DNA of 63,538 nucleotides from Myxococcales bacterium. Its GTDB lineage: Bacteria; Myxococcota_A; Polyangia; Polyangiales; Polyangiaceae. The stretch covers positions 1 through 63,538 of the forward strand of contig JANXLV010000159.1 in NCBI GenBank assembly GCA_025355005.1, given 5' to 3'. The notes under the pieces were generated by a model. The model saw only the letters and a program-made list of their open reading frames with translations, searched no databases and was not told the origin of the DNA. Position 1 is the first letter of the stretch; each line of letters begins with the position of its first letter. Positions 54,032 through 62,929 of the stretch are shown here, in pieces. The translations under genes and the position numbers were made by a program.

Positions 54032-54970
54032 TCAGCGACAGTGCCCTCCAGCGACCGCCTCGGGGCGGCAGCCGGCGTCTCCGCCGAGAACATCGCACGT
54101 GCCGCTGTCGTCGTGGTCATCGTCTCGGGGGATCACGCCGTGGACGATCACCCCATCGCACGCGTCGCTCTTGCAGTCGGCGTCAGCGAGGCACGGTGCT
54201 CCCGACTTGTGCTGATGGTCACCGGGGCCGCACTGGCCAGGAAGGACGAGAAAGGCTGATTGCACGGGCTGCGTCGCGCAGATCGCCGCGGGACCCGCGT
54301 CACCGCCGTCGGGCGTTCCGGACACGTGGCAGTCCTTGTCGGAGCAGCACTCGGAGCACACGCCGAAGCAGCAGATCCCGGTCTCGCACGTGACGGCCGA
54401 TGGATCCGTGAGGCTGCACTTGTCACCGATGGGCAGTGGCTTGTCGAGCACGACCCCTGGCGCCTTGCACTCGTCTGACTCCTGCACACGCATCTGGGCG
54501 AGCACCGCGCGGCCATCGCCCTGCTTCTCGATCGCGAGCGTGAATCCAGAATAGAACTTTGGCGCGGTCACCAGGGTCTCGACCTCCGTCCACTGTGCGC
54601 TGGGCACGAGCTGCTTGAAGTCCGTGGTGCCGTCGCTGTCGAAGTCGATGAAGACGGTGAGCTGCGTGCTTGGATCGATATCGCCGATCGTCGAGAATTT
54701 GAGGCAATGCGGCGACGTGCTGACGTACTGCGAGATGCGCGTGGGCGTGTCCTGGAACTCGACGCCGTAGTCCTTGTCCGTCCACGTGGGAGCCTTGCGA
54801 ATATGGCCCGCCTCGAGCTTCCACGCGCAGAGCGTGTCGCCGCACCACTGACGGAACGTGGGATCGTTGATCACGTCACCACACGCGACCACGGACACGG
54901 CGATCGCGACGAGGAAGGTCGCGCGTGCAGCATGGCGGGTGAGGCTCGAACGTCTCTGCATGATGCTCAT
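54032..54970 (-). CDS. Cys-rich lipoprotein of the caspase/ECF operon
   Basis: 312 aa: signal and lipobox VVAC (Cys27). Then comes a beta-rich domain of about 150 residues (WCGDTLCAWKLEAGHI...DFDSDGTTDFKQL, which recalls carbohydrate-binding or jelly-roll modules). The C-terminus is Cys-rich (CETGICCFGVCSECCSDKDC and Cx5C units). GAGGGAAG precedes the ATG at 54970 at good spacing. It begins 10 bases after the caspase gene and ends 5 bases before the sigma factor. Probably an envelope partner of the caspase or a ligand-binding component; function is not known. Confidence 0.75.
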   Translation of the reverse strand: MSIMQRRSSLTRHAARATFLVAIAVSVVACGDVINDPTFRQWCGDTLCAWKLEAGHIRKAPTWTDKDYGVEFQDTPTRISQYVSTSPHCLKFSTIGDIDPSTQLTVFIDFDSDGTTDFKQLVPSAQWTEVETLVTAPKFYSGFTLAIEKQGDGRAVLAQMRVQESDECKAPGVVLDKPLPIGDKCSLTDPSAVTCETGICCFGVCSECCSDKDCHVSGTPDGGDAGPAAICATQPVQSAFLVLPGQCGPGDHQHKSGAPCLADADCKSDACDGVIVHGVIPRDDDHDDSGTCDVLGGDAGCRPEAVAGGHCR

Positions 54971-54980
54971 CTGTCTTCCC

Positions 54981-56801
54981 TCACTTGATCTGCGCGCGCA
55001 AGCCGAGACCCACGCTGGGGCCGCCGCTGTTGTGGGTTTCGCCGACCAGGTTCTCGATCGCGGGCGCGTACTCGTAGCCGCCCTGGATGAAGGCGCCGAG
55101 AATGCCGGGTGATTGCACCGCGACGCCGCCCATGACGCCGAGCTGGTAGCCCCAGTAGGTGTCTCCGGAGAACTCGTGGGGTCCGCCGGTGGTGCCAGTC
55201 TTGAGATGCTGAAAGCCGATCGCCAGCCCCGCGCCCGCCTGGCCGTAGACCTGGAAGTACGCAGCATGCAGCGAGTCGCGCCCGATCGGCGCCGTCTGCG
55301 CGCGCACCCAACCACCGAGGCCATACGCATCGAACGAGACCTTGTCGTCGCCGTTGCCGACGTTGCGGTAGTACGAGTCTCCCGCGAGCGTGTGCGCGTC
55401 GATGGCGAGCGAGATGTACGGGAAGATCCCGCGCGACGCGCCCACGGAGGCACGCACGTTCGGCAGCTTCAGGAAGTCGTCGTTCTTGTAGCCGAACTGC
55501 TGAAGGCGCTTCGTCCACGCGTCCTCCTGACGGAAGAGGATGGAGGTGCTCGCCTCGAGGGTCCACGGCTCGGGACGAACGGTGTCGAGATCATCCACGT
55601 TGCCCTTGGCCACGCCGACGTCTTTGACCTCTTCGCACGCCGCAGGGTCGAGCGTGGTGACGCGATCGTCCGCGAGCGCGAAGCGACAGTGGCGGATCTT
55701 GCCTGCGCCCGCGACCTCGCGTCCGCGCACGAAGGCGTCGTAATTTCCCGAGGCGAACGCGAGTCGCACGGCGCCGCCTCTGGACTTCTGGACCTCCGCG
55801 ACGACCGCGCCGCTCGGCTTGTGGAAGACCAGGACGCGCGCCTCGAGCGGGGCCGCGAACTCGAGCTGCGCGCGGGCGCCCGACGGGTAGGTGACCGGCA
55901 CGTCGCCTTGGCCGCCCAGGTCGGTCTCGAGCGTGACGTGTTGCGCGCCGACCTGCGTCTGCGCCGTGGCCGCGAGCGTGCGCCGGTATGCGTAGCGATA
56001 CGCCTCGTCGAGCGACACCTTTCCGTCTGCGTCTCCGTCCGCCGCGCCGCGAAGGCCCACGAGGAGGTGGTGCGTGAAGTAGGACGATTTCAGCTCGTCC
56101 GATTCCTGCGAGAGCTCCTGCGCCGAGCTGGACGCCATGACCGCGAGGCCCTTCGTGGTGAGCCGCGACACGGAGTTGAACGAGAAGTCCGCGGCAGGCT
56201 CCGCGCCCTTGATGCGCGCAAACTGTCCCGACTGACATGCGTCCAGCACGACCAGCGTGAGCGTGGTGGGCAGCCTGGAGAGCCGCTCTCGCAGCAGCGC
56301 GATCGGCAGCTCGTTCTGGCCCAGGCTGAACGCGTTCGCCTTCGCGTGTCCCGAGTAATAGAAGACGAAGACGGCCTGTTCGTTGCGCGCGGCGTGCTCG
56401 GCGAGCTTCTTCGCCACGTCGTCGATCTCGCGCAGCACCGCGTCCGGCTCCGGATGTGTGAGCACGCGCATGTCCGCGCCATCGAACCGCCCTAGCTCGC
56501 GGAACACCTGTGCGATCTTGCGCGCGTCGTCCTCTGCGTAGCGGAGCTTCTGCTGACCCGCGCCGCCTTCGTTCGTGCCTACGAGAATGCCGTACGCGTG
56601 CGGGTGGGGGGTGGCTGGGGTCGCGGAGCCGGTAGCGTTTTCGGAGGGAAGGATCGGGGCCGGGGTCGGGGTCGGGGCAGGGGTCGGGGCAGGCGGTGCA
56701 GGGTCCTGGGCGCTCGACGGGGTCGCGACGAGGGCGCACGCGAGGGCAAGCTGCGCGCACGTCGCCGCGGAAAAGAAGCTAGTTTTTCGAAGTCGGAGCA
56801 T
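54981..56801 (-). CDS. exported caspase-fold (C14) protease fused to an outer-membrane beta-barrel-like domain
   Basis: 606 aa. A signal peptide ends about residue 31 (ATPSSA), then a Pro/Ala/Thr-rich spacer. The caspase p20-like domain starts at 68 (AYGILVGTNEGG). The catalytic dyad is His152 (FVFYYSGHAK) and Cys189 (VVLDACQSGQ). An EF-hand-like calcium loop follows (residues 255-266, DGDADGKVSLDE). From about 300 there is a beta-sandwich-like stretch, and from about 440 a glycine/aromatic-rich segment of alternating strands (YGLGGWVRAQTA..., YFQVYGQAGAGLAIGFQ, YWGYQLGVMGGVAV) that looks like an outer-membrane barrel. It heads the operon with the lipoprotein, ECF sigma and anti-sigma genes. 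Start at 56801 gives the signal peptide. Confidence 0.88.
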   Translation of the reverse strand: MLRLRKTSFFSAATCAQLALACALVATPSSAQDPAPPAPTPAPTPTPAPILPSENATGSATPATPHPHAYGILVGTNEGGAGQQKLRYAEDDARKIAQVFRELGRFDGADMRVLTHPEPDAVLREIDDVAKKLAEHAARNEQAVFVFYYSGHAKANAFSLGQNELPIALLRERLSRLPTTLTLVVLDACQSGQFARIKGAEPAADFSFNSVSRLTTKGLAVMASSSAQELSQESDELKSSYFTHHLLVGLRGAADGDADGKVSLDEAYRYAYRRTLAATAQTQVGAQHVTLETDLGGQGDVPVTYPSGARAQLEFAAPLEARVLVFHKPSGAVVAEVQKSRGGAVRLAFASGNYDAFVRGREVAGAGKIRHCRFALADDRVTTLDPAACEEVKDVGVAKGNVDDLDTVRPEPWTLEASTSILFRQEDAWTKRLQQFGYKNDDFLKLPNVRASVGASRGIFPYISLAIDAHTLAGDSYYRNVGNGDDKVSFDAYGLGGWVRAQTAPIGRDSLHAAYFQVYGQAGAGLAIGFQHLKTGTTGGPHEFSGDTYWGYQLGVMGGVAVQSPGILGAFIQGGYEYAPAIENLVGETHNSGGPSVGLGLRAQIK

Positions 56802-56906
56802 CTCTCGTCGTCGCCTCACCCCTTTAACTCGCTGGCGAGCCGGTTTGGGAAGTTGTGCGTTCGTTTTTTTCCGCGGGGTGGTCGCTCCGGGCGATATTCG
56901 GCCCCC

Positions 56907-58370
56907 GTGGCATTCCTCTCCCTTCCCCCACAGTCCACCGACTTCGACAAGGTCGCCCGCATTGCGCGGCGTGTCCTCCACGACCGCGGCTTCCTCGTCG
57001 ACCTCCCGCGTGCGGCGGAAGAGGCGGCGGAGCACGCGCATCCCGCGCCTCACTCGGGCGATCGCGACCTTCGCGATCTGCCGTGGTCGTCCATCGACAA
57101 TCGCGAGTCCCGCGATCTGGATCAGATCGAGTGGATGGAGAAGCTGCCTGACGGCCGCGTGCGCGTGCTCATTGCCATCGCTGACGTCGCGTCTTTCGCT
57201 CCCGCGGGCGGCCCGGTGGATGCGTTCGCAGCTGCAAACACGAGCACGCTCTACGCCGGACCCATGGTGTTCCCGATGCTGCCGGAGATCCTCTCGGTCG
57301 ACCGCACGTCGCTTCTCCATGACCGCGAGCGCTTGTCCATGGTCACCGAGTACCTGGTGACGGACGACGGCACGGTGCAGGAGCCCAAGGTCTATCCGGC
57401 CCGCGTCAGGAACCGCGCGCAGCTCGTCTACGAGGACGTCGGCGCATGGCTCGACGGAAGCCCGCATGCGCCCGCTCCGCCGCGCGGCTTCGAGGAGCAG
57501 CTGCGCCTCCAGCACCAGGTGGCGCGGTGCCTGCGCAAGCAGCGGTTCGAGCGCGGGGCTCTCTCATTCGAGACCGTCGAGGCCCGCACGATCACGCTGC
57601 CCGGTGGCAACCTGGAGCTCGCGGTCGTGCAGAAGAACCGGGCGCGTGAGCTCGTGGAAGATCTGATGATCGCGGCGAACAACGCGACGGCGCGCTACCT
57701 CGATGCCCATGGATTTCCCTCGATCCGTCGCATCGTGAAGACGCCAAAGCGATGGTCTCGCATCGTGGAGCTCGCGGAGTCACGCGGCACCAAGCTGCCA
57801 GCGGAGCCGGATCCGCGCGCGTTGTCCGCGTTCCTCGGTGACGAGCGCAAGAAGGACCCGACGGGTTTCCGCGATGTGTCGCTGGCGGTCGTGAAGCTGC
57901 TCGGTCCGGGCGAGTACGTGGTCGCGCAGCCGGGAAAACCGCACGAAGGGCACTTCGGTCTCGCCGTCTACGACTACACGCACTCGACCGCGCCCAACCG
58001 AAGGTTCGCGGATCTCGTCACGCAGCGGCTGCTCTTCGCGTCGGCGCGGGGCGTCGCGAATCCGTACTCGGACGACGCGCTCGCGGCCGTCGCGCAGCGC
58101 TGCACCGACAAGGAGAACGATGCGCGCGCCGTGGAACGCACCATGCGAAAGGTGCTCGCGGCCATCGCGCTCGCCGATCACGTGGGGGAGGAGTACGACG
58201 GCGTCATCACCGGCAGGTCGGACAAGGGCGTCTTCGTTCGCCTGCTATCGCCGCCGGCCGAAGGGCGCATCGTGCGCGGCGAAGACGGCCTCGACGTGGG
58301 CGATCACGTCCGCGTGAAGCTCACCGCGACCGCCCCCGAAAAAGGCTTCCTGGACTTCGCGCGCGTCTAG
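56907..58370 (+). CDS. RNB-domain ribonuclease (RNase II/R family)
   Basis: 487 aa. The RNB catalytic core is recognisable: SIDNRESRDLDQIEW near residue 60 gives the D-x5-D-x-D set of metal-binding aspartates, with Gln at the fourth position, and IAIADVASFAPAGGPVDAFAAANTSTLY follows. HSTAPNRRFADLVTQRLL is the second family signature. A C-terminal S1-like RNA-binding domain (EEYDGVITGRSDKGVFVRLL) completes it. The N-terminal cold-shock domains of RNase II/R are missing, so it is a short-type 3'-5' exoribonuclease. Start at the GTG at 56907, 106 bases from the divergent caspase gene. Confidence 0.92.
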   Translation: MAFLSLPPQSTDFDKVARIARRVLHDRGFLVDLPRAAEEAAEHAHPAPHSGDRDLRDLPWSSIDNRESRDLDQIEWMEKLPDGRVRVLIAIADVASFAPAGGPVDAFAAANTSTLYAGPMVFPMLPEILSVDRTSLLHDRERLSMVTEYLVTDDGTVQEPKVYPARVRNRAQLVYEDVGAWLDGSPHAPAPPRGFEEQLRLQHQVARCLRKQRFERGALSFETVEARTITLPGGNLELAVVQKNRARELVEDLMIAANNATARYLDAHGFPSIRRIVKTPKRWSRIVELAESRGTKLPAEPDPRALSAFLGDERKKDPTGFRDVSLAVVKLLGPGEYVVAQPGKPHEGHFGLAVYDYTHSTAPNRRFADLVTQRLLFASARGVANPYSDDALAAVAQRCTDKENDARAVERTMRKVLAAIALADHVGEEYDGVITGRSDKGVFVRLLSPPAEGRIVRGEDGLDVGDHVRVKLTATAPEKGFLDFARV

Positions 58371-58391
58371 AGCCCCTGCTGCGCAGTCGAA

Positions 58392-59738
58392 CTAGCCGAA
58401 CTGGCGGGCGAGCAATCGCCCCGCGGCGTCCCTCGCGAAGCGCAGGAAGCTCTCGTTTTCGGCCACCGTCTCGGACAGTGCGTCCACGAAGCCGTCGATC
58501 TCTTCGCGCGTGATGGTGAGCGGTGGCTCCACGCGGAGGACGTTCTGATCGTGCGCGGGGACCTGCGTGAGCCAGCCGCGCTCGAGCATGCGCTGCGCGA
58601 TCCAGAACGCGAAGAGCTCCTTCGCGACCTTGTTCGGGATGCCGAGCGTGAGCGCGCTTGCGATGCCGCTCGTGGGCGCCCCGTGCTCGACCCCCCACAT
58701 GAGGCCGCGACCGCGCGCCTCCTTGATCATCGGTCGGGCCTTCGCGAGCGCGGTCAGGCGTGCTCCGAGGTGTTCGCCGTTCTCGCGGACGCGCGCGAGC
58801 ATCGCATCGTCGATCAGAGAGAGCGTCTTCATGGCGACGTTGCACGCGAGCGCGCCGCCGCCGAACGTGTTCGCGACGAGCTCGCAGTCCTGCATGCTGC
58901 CGTACGCGCGCTTCTGCCAGGCGGGGCTCGTGGAGTATCCGCCGATGGGGACGAGGCCACCCGAGAGCGCCTTCGCATAGCAGAGGATGTCCGGCACGAT
59001 GCCGAGCTGCTCGAACGCGAAGAGCGTCCCCGTCCTGCCCATCCCGGTCTGCGCGCAGTCGAGGATCAGCGCTGTGCCGTGCCTGTCCGTTAGCTCACGA
59101 AGTGCCTTGAAATAAGCCGGATCTACGATCCTCACGCCTGCCTCGAACTGGATCGGCTCCACGATGAACGCGGCGAAGCGTCCCGTGCGGAGCTTCTCTT
59201 CCGCGGCGTTCGCGTCACCGAACGGCACCTCTTCGCAGCCGGGCAGGGACGGAAACTTCTTCCGCATGCGCGCGCTGCCGATGACCGAGAGCGCGCCGAG
59301 CGACACCCCGTGGTAGCCGAGGTCGCAGTAGAGGACCCCATGCCGCTTCGTCGCCGCGAACGCGAGCTTGAGCGCGCCGTCCACGGCCTCCGATCCGCTG
59401 CTCACGAAGTGTGCGCGCGACAGCTCCGGGGGCAGCCGCGACGCGAGCATCTCCGCGAGCAGCCCGGCCTCACGCATGGGCGCGAGCTGAACGAACGAAG
59501 GCAGGTTCGCGCGAAGCGAGTCCATGGCCGCCGCCACGAGCTCTGGATGGTTGTAGCCGAGGGGCACGGAGCCGCACCCGGCGAGGAAGTCGACGTACGC
59601 GCGCCCTTCCGCGTCCCACATGCGCGTGCCCTCCGCGCGCACGAACAGCCGCCCATACCCGAGCAGCTCGAGCACCTTGATCCACGCCGGGTTGATGTAG
59701 CGAGCGTGCCGCGCGAACGCTTGCTCTGTCTCGCTCAT
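58392..59738 (-). CDS. class III PLP-dependent aminotransferase
   Basis: 448 aa. The PLP-Lys is in CYAKALSGGLVPIGGY near residue 265, the PLP-binding Asp in LILDCAQTGMGRTG near 230, and SSGSEAVDGALKLA near 113 forms the phosphate-binding SGSEA block. This fits omega-aminotransferases (ornithine/putrescine/4-aminobutyrate type); the exact amine donor cannot be read from sequence. It lies 7 bases after the protein kinase gene on the same strand, so it may belong to the FHA-kinase operon. Confidence 0.93.
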   Translation of the reverse strand: MSETEQAFARHARYINPAWIKVLELLGYGRLFVRAEGTRMWDAEGRAYVDFLAGCGSVPLGYNHPELVAAAMDSLRANLPSFVQLAPMREAGLLAEMLASRLPPELSRAHFVSSGSEAVDGALKLAFAATKRHGVLYCDLGYHGVSLGALSVIGSARMRKKFPSLPGCEEVPFGDANAAEEKLRTGRFAAFIVEPIQFEAGVRIVDPAYFKALRELTDRHGTALILDCAQTGMGRTGTLFAFEQLGIVPDILCYAKALSGGLVPIGGYSTSPAWQKRAYGSMQDCELVANTFGGGALACNVAMKTLSLIDDAMLARVRENGEHLGARLTALAKARPMIKEARGRGLMWGVEHGAPTSGIASALTLGIPNKVAKELFAFWIAQRMLERGWLTQVPAHDQNVLRVEPPLTITREEIDGFVDALSETVAENESFLRFARDAAGRLLARQFG

Positions 59739-59745
59739 CGGTCCT

Positions 59746-60996
59746 CTACGTCTCCACGCGCATGCGTGTGAGAAGGGCGCGACCGTCGGCGGGGCGCTGT
59801 GCGTCGGGGCCGATGCACGCCTGCGCGATCGGCTTCCATTTCGCGATCGCCGGCGAGTCTGGAACGGCGAGCAGCACGTCCTCGAGGAGGCGCCCGAATC
59901 CGTAGACGTCGTCGCGTGGGTCCGACAATCGCTTCTTCATGCGCTCCGGTGAGACGTAGCCAAGGCTGCCTGCAGGGCTGGGCTCGCCCGCGCGCCGCGC
60001 GATGCCGAAGTCCGCGATGAGGGGCCGTGAGTCGCGGTCCATGAGCACGTTCGCGGGCTTGATGTCGTGGTGGACCCAGCCGGCCGCATGCACGCGTCCG
60101 AGCGCGCGCGTCAGCGGGAGGAGCCAGCGGTCTAGCGGCAAGAGGCGCGCGACCTCCTTGCGCTTGATGACGTCGCGCAGCGCGCCGAGCTCCGCCCACT
60201 CGAGTGCGATCCAGCCGTGATCCGGATCGACGTCGTAGATGCTCACGATGCCATCGCCGGCGAGGGACACGGCGACCTTCGCCTCGTGCGTGAGCTGATC
60301 GCGGTCGCGCTCGGGCTGGTGATAGACCTTCAGCGCGACCTTGCGCAAGAGCTCGCGATCGCGCGCTTCGTACACGGCTCCTGCGCCGCCGCGTGCGATC
60401 TCTCGCAGCACCTCGAACGGCGCGTCCGTGTCCTTCGCCACGACCGTCGTGGCGCCGGCGGCCTCCTTGGGCTTGTTCGGCGCCTCGAAGCCGAGCTCGA
60501 CGCGCCACCGCTGGTGCCGCTCACGCGCGCCTGGGTGCTCCAGGTTGCGCAGGAGCACGCGCTCCACCGTTGCAACTGCGCGCGGAAGATCCCCGGCGCG
60601 CGCTCTCAGATCCGAGAGCATCATGAGTCCGTCGGGCCCGTTCACGGCCTCGAGCATCGTGATCGCGAGCTCGGTCTCGCCGCGCGCGTCGAGGATGGAT
60701 GCGCCGGCAACGGCCAGCGGCTCGGGCAGTGGTGCCGACCGCGCGCGCCGCGCAAGAGCATCCACCGCGCCGCCCTCGTCCGGACCGTTGCGATAGCCCT
60801 GCAGGATCGCGAGCGCCTCCTCCGTGGTCGCGCCGTTCGGCTCACCCGCATGAAAGAGCTTCGTGAAATCCGCAAGCCGCTGGGTGTCTTGGTGCGCGCG
60901 CACCTGCGCTCGCTGCACGTCCGCGATGGACGGCGGGGGCGCGGCGCCACCGTCGTCGTCCTTCTTCCCCCTCTTCAAGAAATCGAAGAGCCCCAT
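59746..60996 (-). CDS. Ser/Thr protein kinase (Hanks type), soluble
   Basis: 416 aa. Residues about 1-180 form a TPR-like helical region (ALAILQGYRNGPDEGG, TELAITMLEAVNGPDG, ERVLLRNLEHPGARE). The kinase domain spans about 190-410: Gly loop ARGGAGAVYEA, ATP-binding Lys in VALKVY, catalytic loop HHDIKPANVL (HHD in place of HRD), DFG in IADFGIARR and SLGYVSPE in the activation segment. There is no membrane helix. It starts directly after the lipoprotein stop and is followed 7 bases on by the aminotransferase. Together with the FHA protein it suggests a phospho-Thr signalling unit. Confidence 0.93.
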   Translation of the reverse strand: MGLFDFLKRGKKDDDGGAAPPPSIADVQRAQVRAHQDTQRLADFTKLFHAGEPNGATTEEALAILQGYRNGPDEGGAVDALARRARSAPLPEPLAVAGASILDARGETELAITMLEAVNGPDGLMMLSDLRARAGDLPRAVATVERVLLRNLEHPGARERHQRWRVELGFEAPNKPKEAAGATTVVAKDTDAPFEVLREIARGGAGAVYEARDRELLRKVALKVYHQPERDRDQLTHEAKVAVSLAGDGIVSIYDVDPDHGWIALEWAELGALRDVIKRKEVARLLPLDRWLLPLTRALGRVHAAGWVHHDIKPANVLMDRDSRPLIADFGIARRAGEPSPAGSLGYVSPERMKKRLSDPRDDVYGFGRLLEDVLLAVPDSPAIAKWKPIAQACIGPDAQRPADGRALLTRMRVET

Positions 60997-61605
60997 TCAA
61001 CCCTCCTCGTGGAAGCTCGCGGCGACAGTACGAAGGAGCGCGTTCGCGCCGTCCCAGCGCCTGCCGTTCGTCCAGCCGACCACCTGGCAGTAGCTCGTCT
61101 CGAGCTCCACGCTCGTGTGCAAGTAGACCAGGTTGGTGGTGCGCGTGCCGCCGTCGTCGTCGGTGCTGCCGTCGCGAAAGCCTCCGCGTAGCTCCGCCTC
61201 GATGGCGGGGCGCTCGTTGATCATGCTCTTCACCTTCGCGCCGCTCTTCCCGCCCGTGAGGTTCTTCATCACCTGCCCGCGCGTCAGGTCCGAGTAACGA
61301 TCCAGCGAGTAGCCCGGAAAATCCGCCTTGGGCTCGCAGATGACCATCACGAACGTGTCGTCTTTCCGGCTTCCGGACGCGATCTCGGCCGCGGGATTTC
61401 GCTCCACGTCCTCCGTCCACCCGTCCGGCACCGAGAGCGAGCGTCGTCGCCCGGCCTTGTCCGGCGGGCTCTTGAGCTGCCTGAACCCGTCGCCCTTGCT
61501 GAACAGGCCCTTGCATGACGACCCCGCCAGCAAGATGCCCGCGCCTGCAGCCAGGCCCAGCACGTCGCGCCTTCCCACGAGGTCCGCAGAGACCACCTCA
61601 CGCAC
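60997..61605 (-). CDS. exported lipoprotein/Tat-like protein of the FHA-kinase operon
   Basis: 202 aa with a twin-Arg-like N-terminus (GRRDVLGLAAGAGILLAGSSC) in which Cys near residue 31 would be lipidated. The exported domain (about 55-200) begins RRSLSVPDGWTEDVERNPAAEI and has EPKADFPGYSLDRYSDLTRGQVMKNL; it resembles small PsbP/DUF-like 'photosystem'-fold proteins, but I do not assign a family. It overlaps the FHA gene by 8 bases and abuts the kinase, so all three are cotranscribed. Confidence 0.72.
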   Translation of the reverse strand: MREVVSADLVGRRDVLGLAAGAGILLAGSSCKGLFSKGDGFRQLKSPPDKAGRRRSLSVPDGWTEDVERNPAAEIASGSRKDDTFVMVICEPKADFPGYSLDRYSDLTRGQVMKNLTGGKSGAKVKSMINERPAIEAELRGGFRDGSTDDDGGTRTTNLVYLHTSVELETSYCQVVGWTNGRRWDGANALLRTVAASFHEEG

Positions 61606-62764
61606 CCAGGATCTTGATCATGGGATCCTGCTCGCGATCGGTGCTGAATGCGTCGCCGACGAGGACCGTGGCCTGGGGTACGAGCGCCATCTTCTGGAGG
61701 TACGCCGGACTGTCGGATGAGGTGTGCAGCTCCACCCATCCGTCCGCAGCCTCCTTCATGGACCATCCTGGGATCGGGAGGGAGCCTTTCCCGAGCGCCG
61801 CCACGAAGCGCTCGCCGGCGACGTCGATGTCGACGGCCTCCGGGAAGGTCGTCGAGGGGACCACGCGCAACGGCACCTCACGACCGAGCTTCAGCTCCAC
61901 GCCTTCATGCACGGGCAGCGCGCCCGTCACGTTGATCCCGCGCAGCTGCGTGCCGTTGCGGCTGTCGAGATCCTGGATGTGCAACACGCCCTCCTTGCGG
62001 AAGATCCGGAGGTGGTGGCGGCTCACTGCGCTCGACGCGACGCTGATCGTGCCTTCGCGGCCGAGCGTGAGCTCATCCCCGAGCACGAACGCGACGCGCT
62101 CACCGGACAGCGCCATGCGCACCACGCGGCCAAGTACGCGGCGCCCGCGTATGCCGACTGCGCGCTCGCGGAGGCGCATGTCGTCGGCGTTCTTGCCAAG
62201 CAGTGTGTCGAGCGCCTCGAGCGCGTCGCGCCTTCGCCCTGACGTGACCAGGATCTCCACGTCGGCCTGGGCGTCGCTCTTTTGCCGGTCCTGGCGGTCC
62301 TTGTGCTGCTCCTCGGACAGCAGGAATTCCAGCTCGTCGATCTCGCCCGCCGCGGCGAGCGCCCGTGCCTCGCCTTCCTTGTCACCCGCCAGCCGGTAGG
62401 CCTCCGCCGCGCGCGCGTTCTCTCCGACCTCTTCGAGCTCCTTCGCGGCGTCGAGCGTGTCACGGCGCGCGACCGCGGAGATGGCGGCGTCACCAGCGAG
62501 CGTCACAGCGAGCAGCGCGCGCTTGCGCTGCGCCTCGCGGTGGATGTCATGTCCCTTGGTCGCCATGCGGCACGCCTGCGTGAAGAACAAGAGGCGCTGC
62601 CGTGGATCCGGCTCGGAGTCCCCGCGCAAGATCATGATGCGCGCGGCGTCGTCGCGCGCGTCGGCTTCAACGTAGAGCTCGACGGCGCGGGCGAGATCGC
62701 CCCGCAGCTCCGCCTTCTGGGCGGCCGCCTTGCTCCTACCTTTGCCGAAGAACCGCTCGAACAC
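61598..62764 (-). CDS. FHA-domain protein with N-terminal TPR-like region
   Basis: 388 aa. Helical TPR-like repeats at residues about 10-190 (AELRGDLARAVELYVEADARDDAARI, AAEAYRLAGDKEGEARAL...) precede an FHA domain at about 225-300: LTLGREGTISVASSAVSRHHLRIFRKEGVLHIQDLDSRNGTQLRG, with the Arg, Ser-Arg-His and Asn-Gly of phospho-Thr binding intact. A C-terminal beta-rich extension follows. It is the first gene of the FHA-lipoprotein-kinase operon, so the kinase may phosphorylate its ligand or itself. Confidence 0.92.
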   Translation of the reverse strand: MFERFFGKGRSKAAAQKAELRGDLARAVELYVEADARDDAARIMILRGDSEPDPRQRLLFFTQACRMATKGHDIHREAQRKRALLAVTLAGDAAISAVARRDTLDAAKELEEVGENARAAEAYRLAGDKEGEARALAAAGEIDELEFLLSEEQHKDRQDRQKSDAQADVEILVTSGRRRDALEALDTLLGKNADDMRLRERAVGIRGRRVLGRVVRMALSGERVAFVLGDELTLGREGTISVASSAVSRHHLRIFRKEGVLHIQDLDSRNGTQLRGINVTGALPVHEGVELKLGREVPLRVVPSTTFPEAVDIDVAGERFVAALGKGSLPIPGWSMKEAADGWVELHTSSDSPAYLQKMALVPQATVLVGDAFSTDREQDPMIKILGA

Positions 62765-62929
62765 TCTTTAGTTCCTCTTCGGCTTGCGCTCGTTAGATAC
62801 GGCTCCAACAGAATTGAAGACACTAGCACGAGTGTTCGCGACAGTGAGCGCCACGTCGAGACTCGCGCGGAAGGTTGAGCAAGGCATCCATCGGATGCAG
62901 GTCCGTCGAAGAGCTCGCCATCCGCGCGT

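Noticed and set aside
62834..62849. ACACT/AGTGT inverted repeat upstream of the FHA gene
   Set aside because: Five-base arms only; easily found by chance in this gap.
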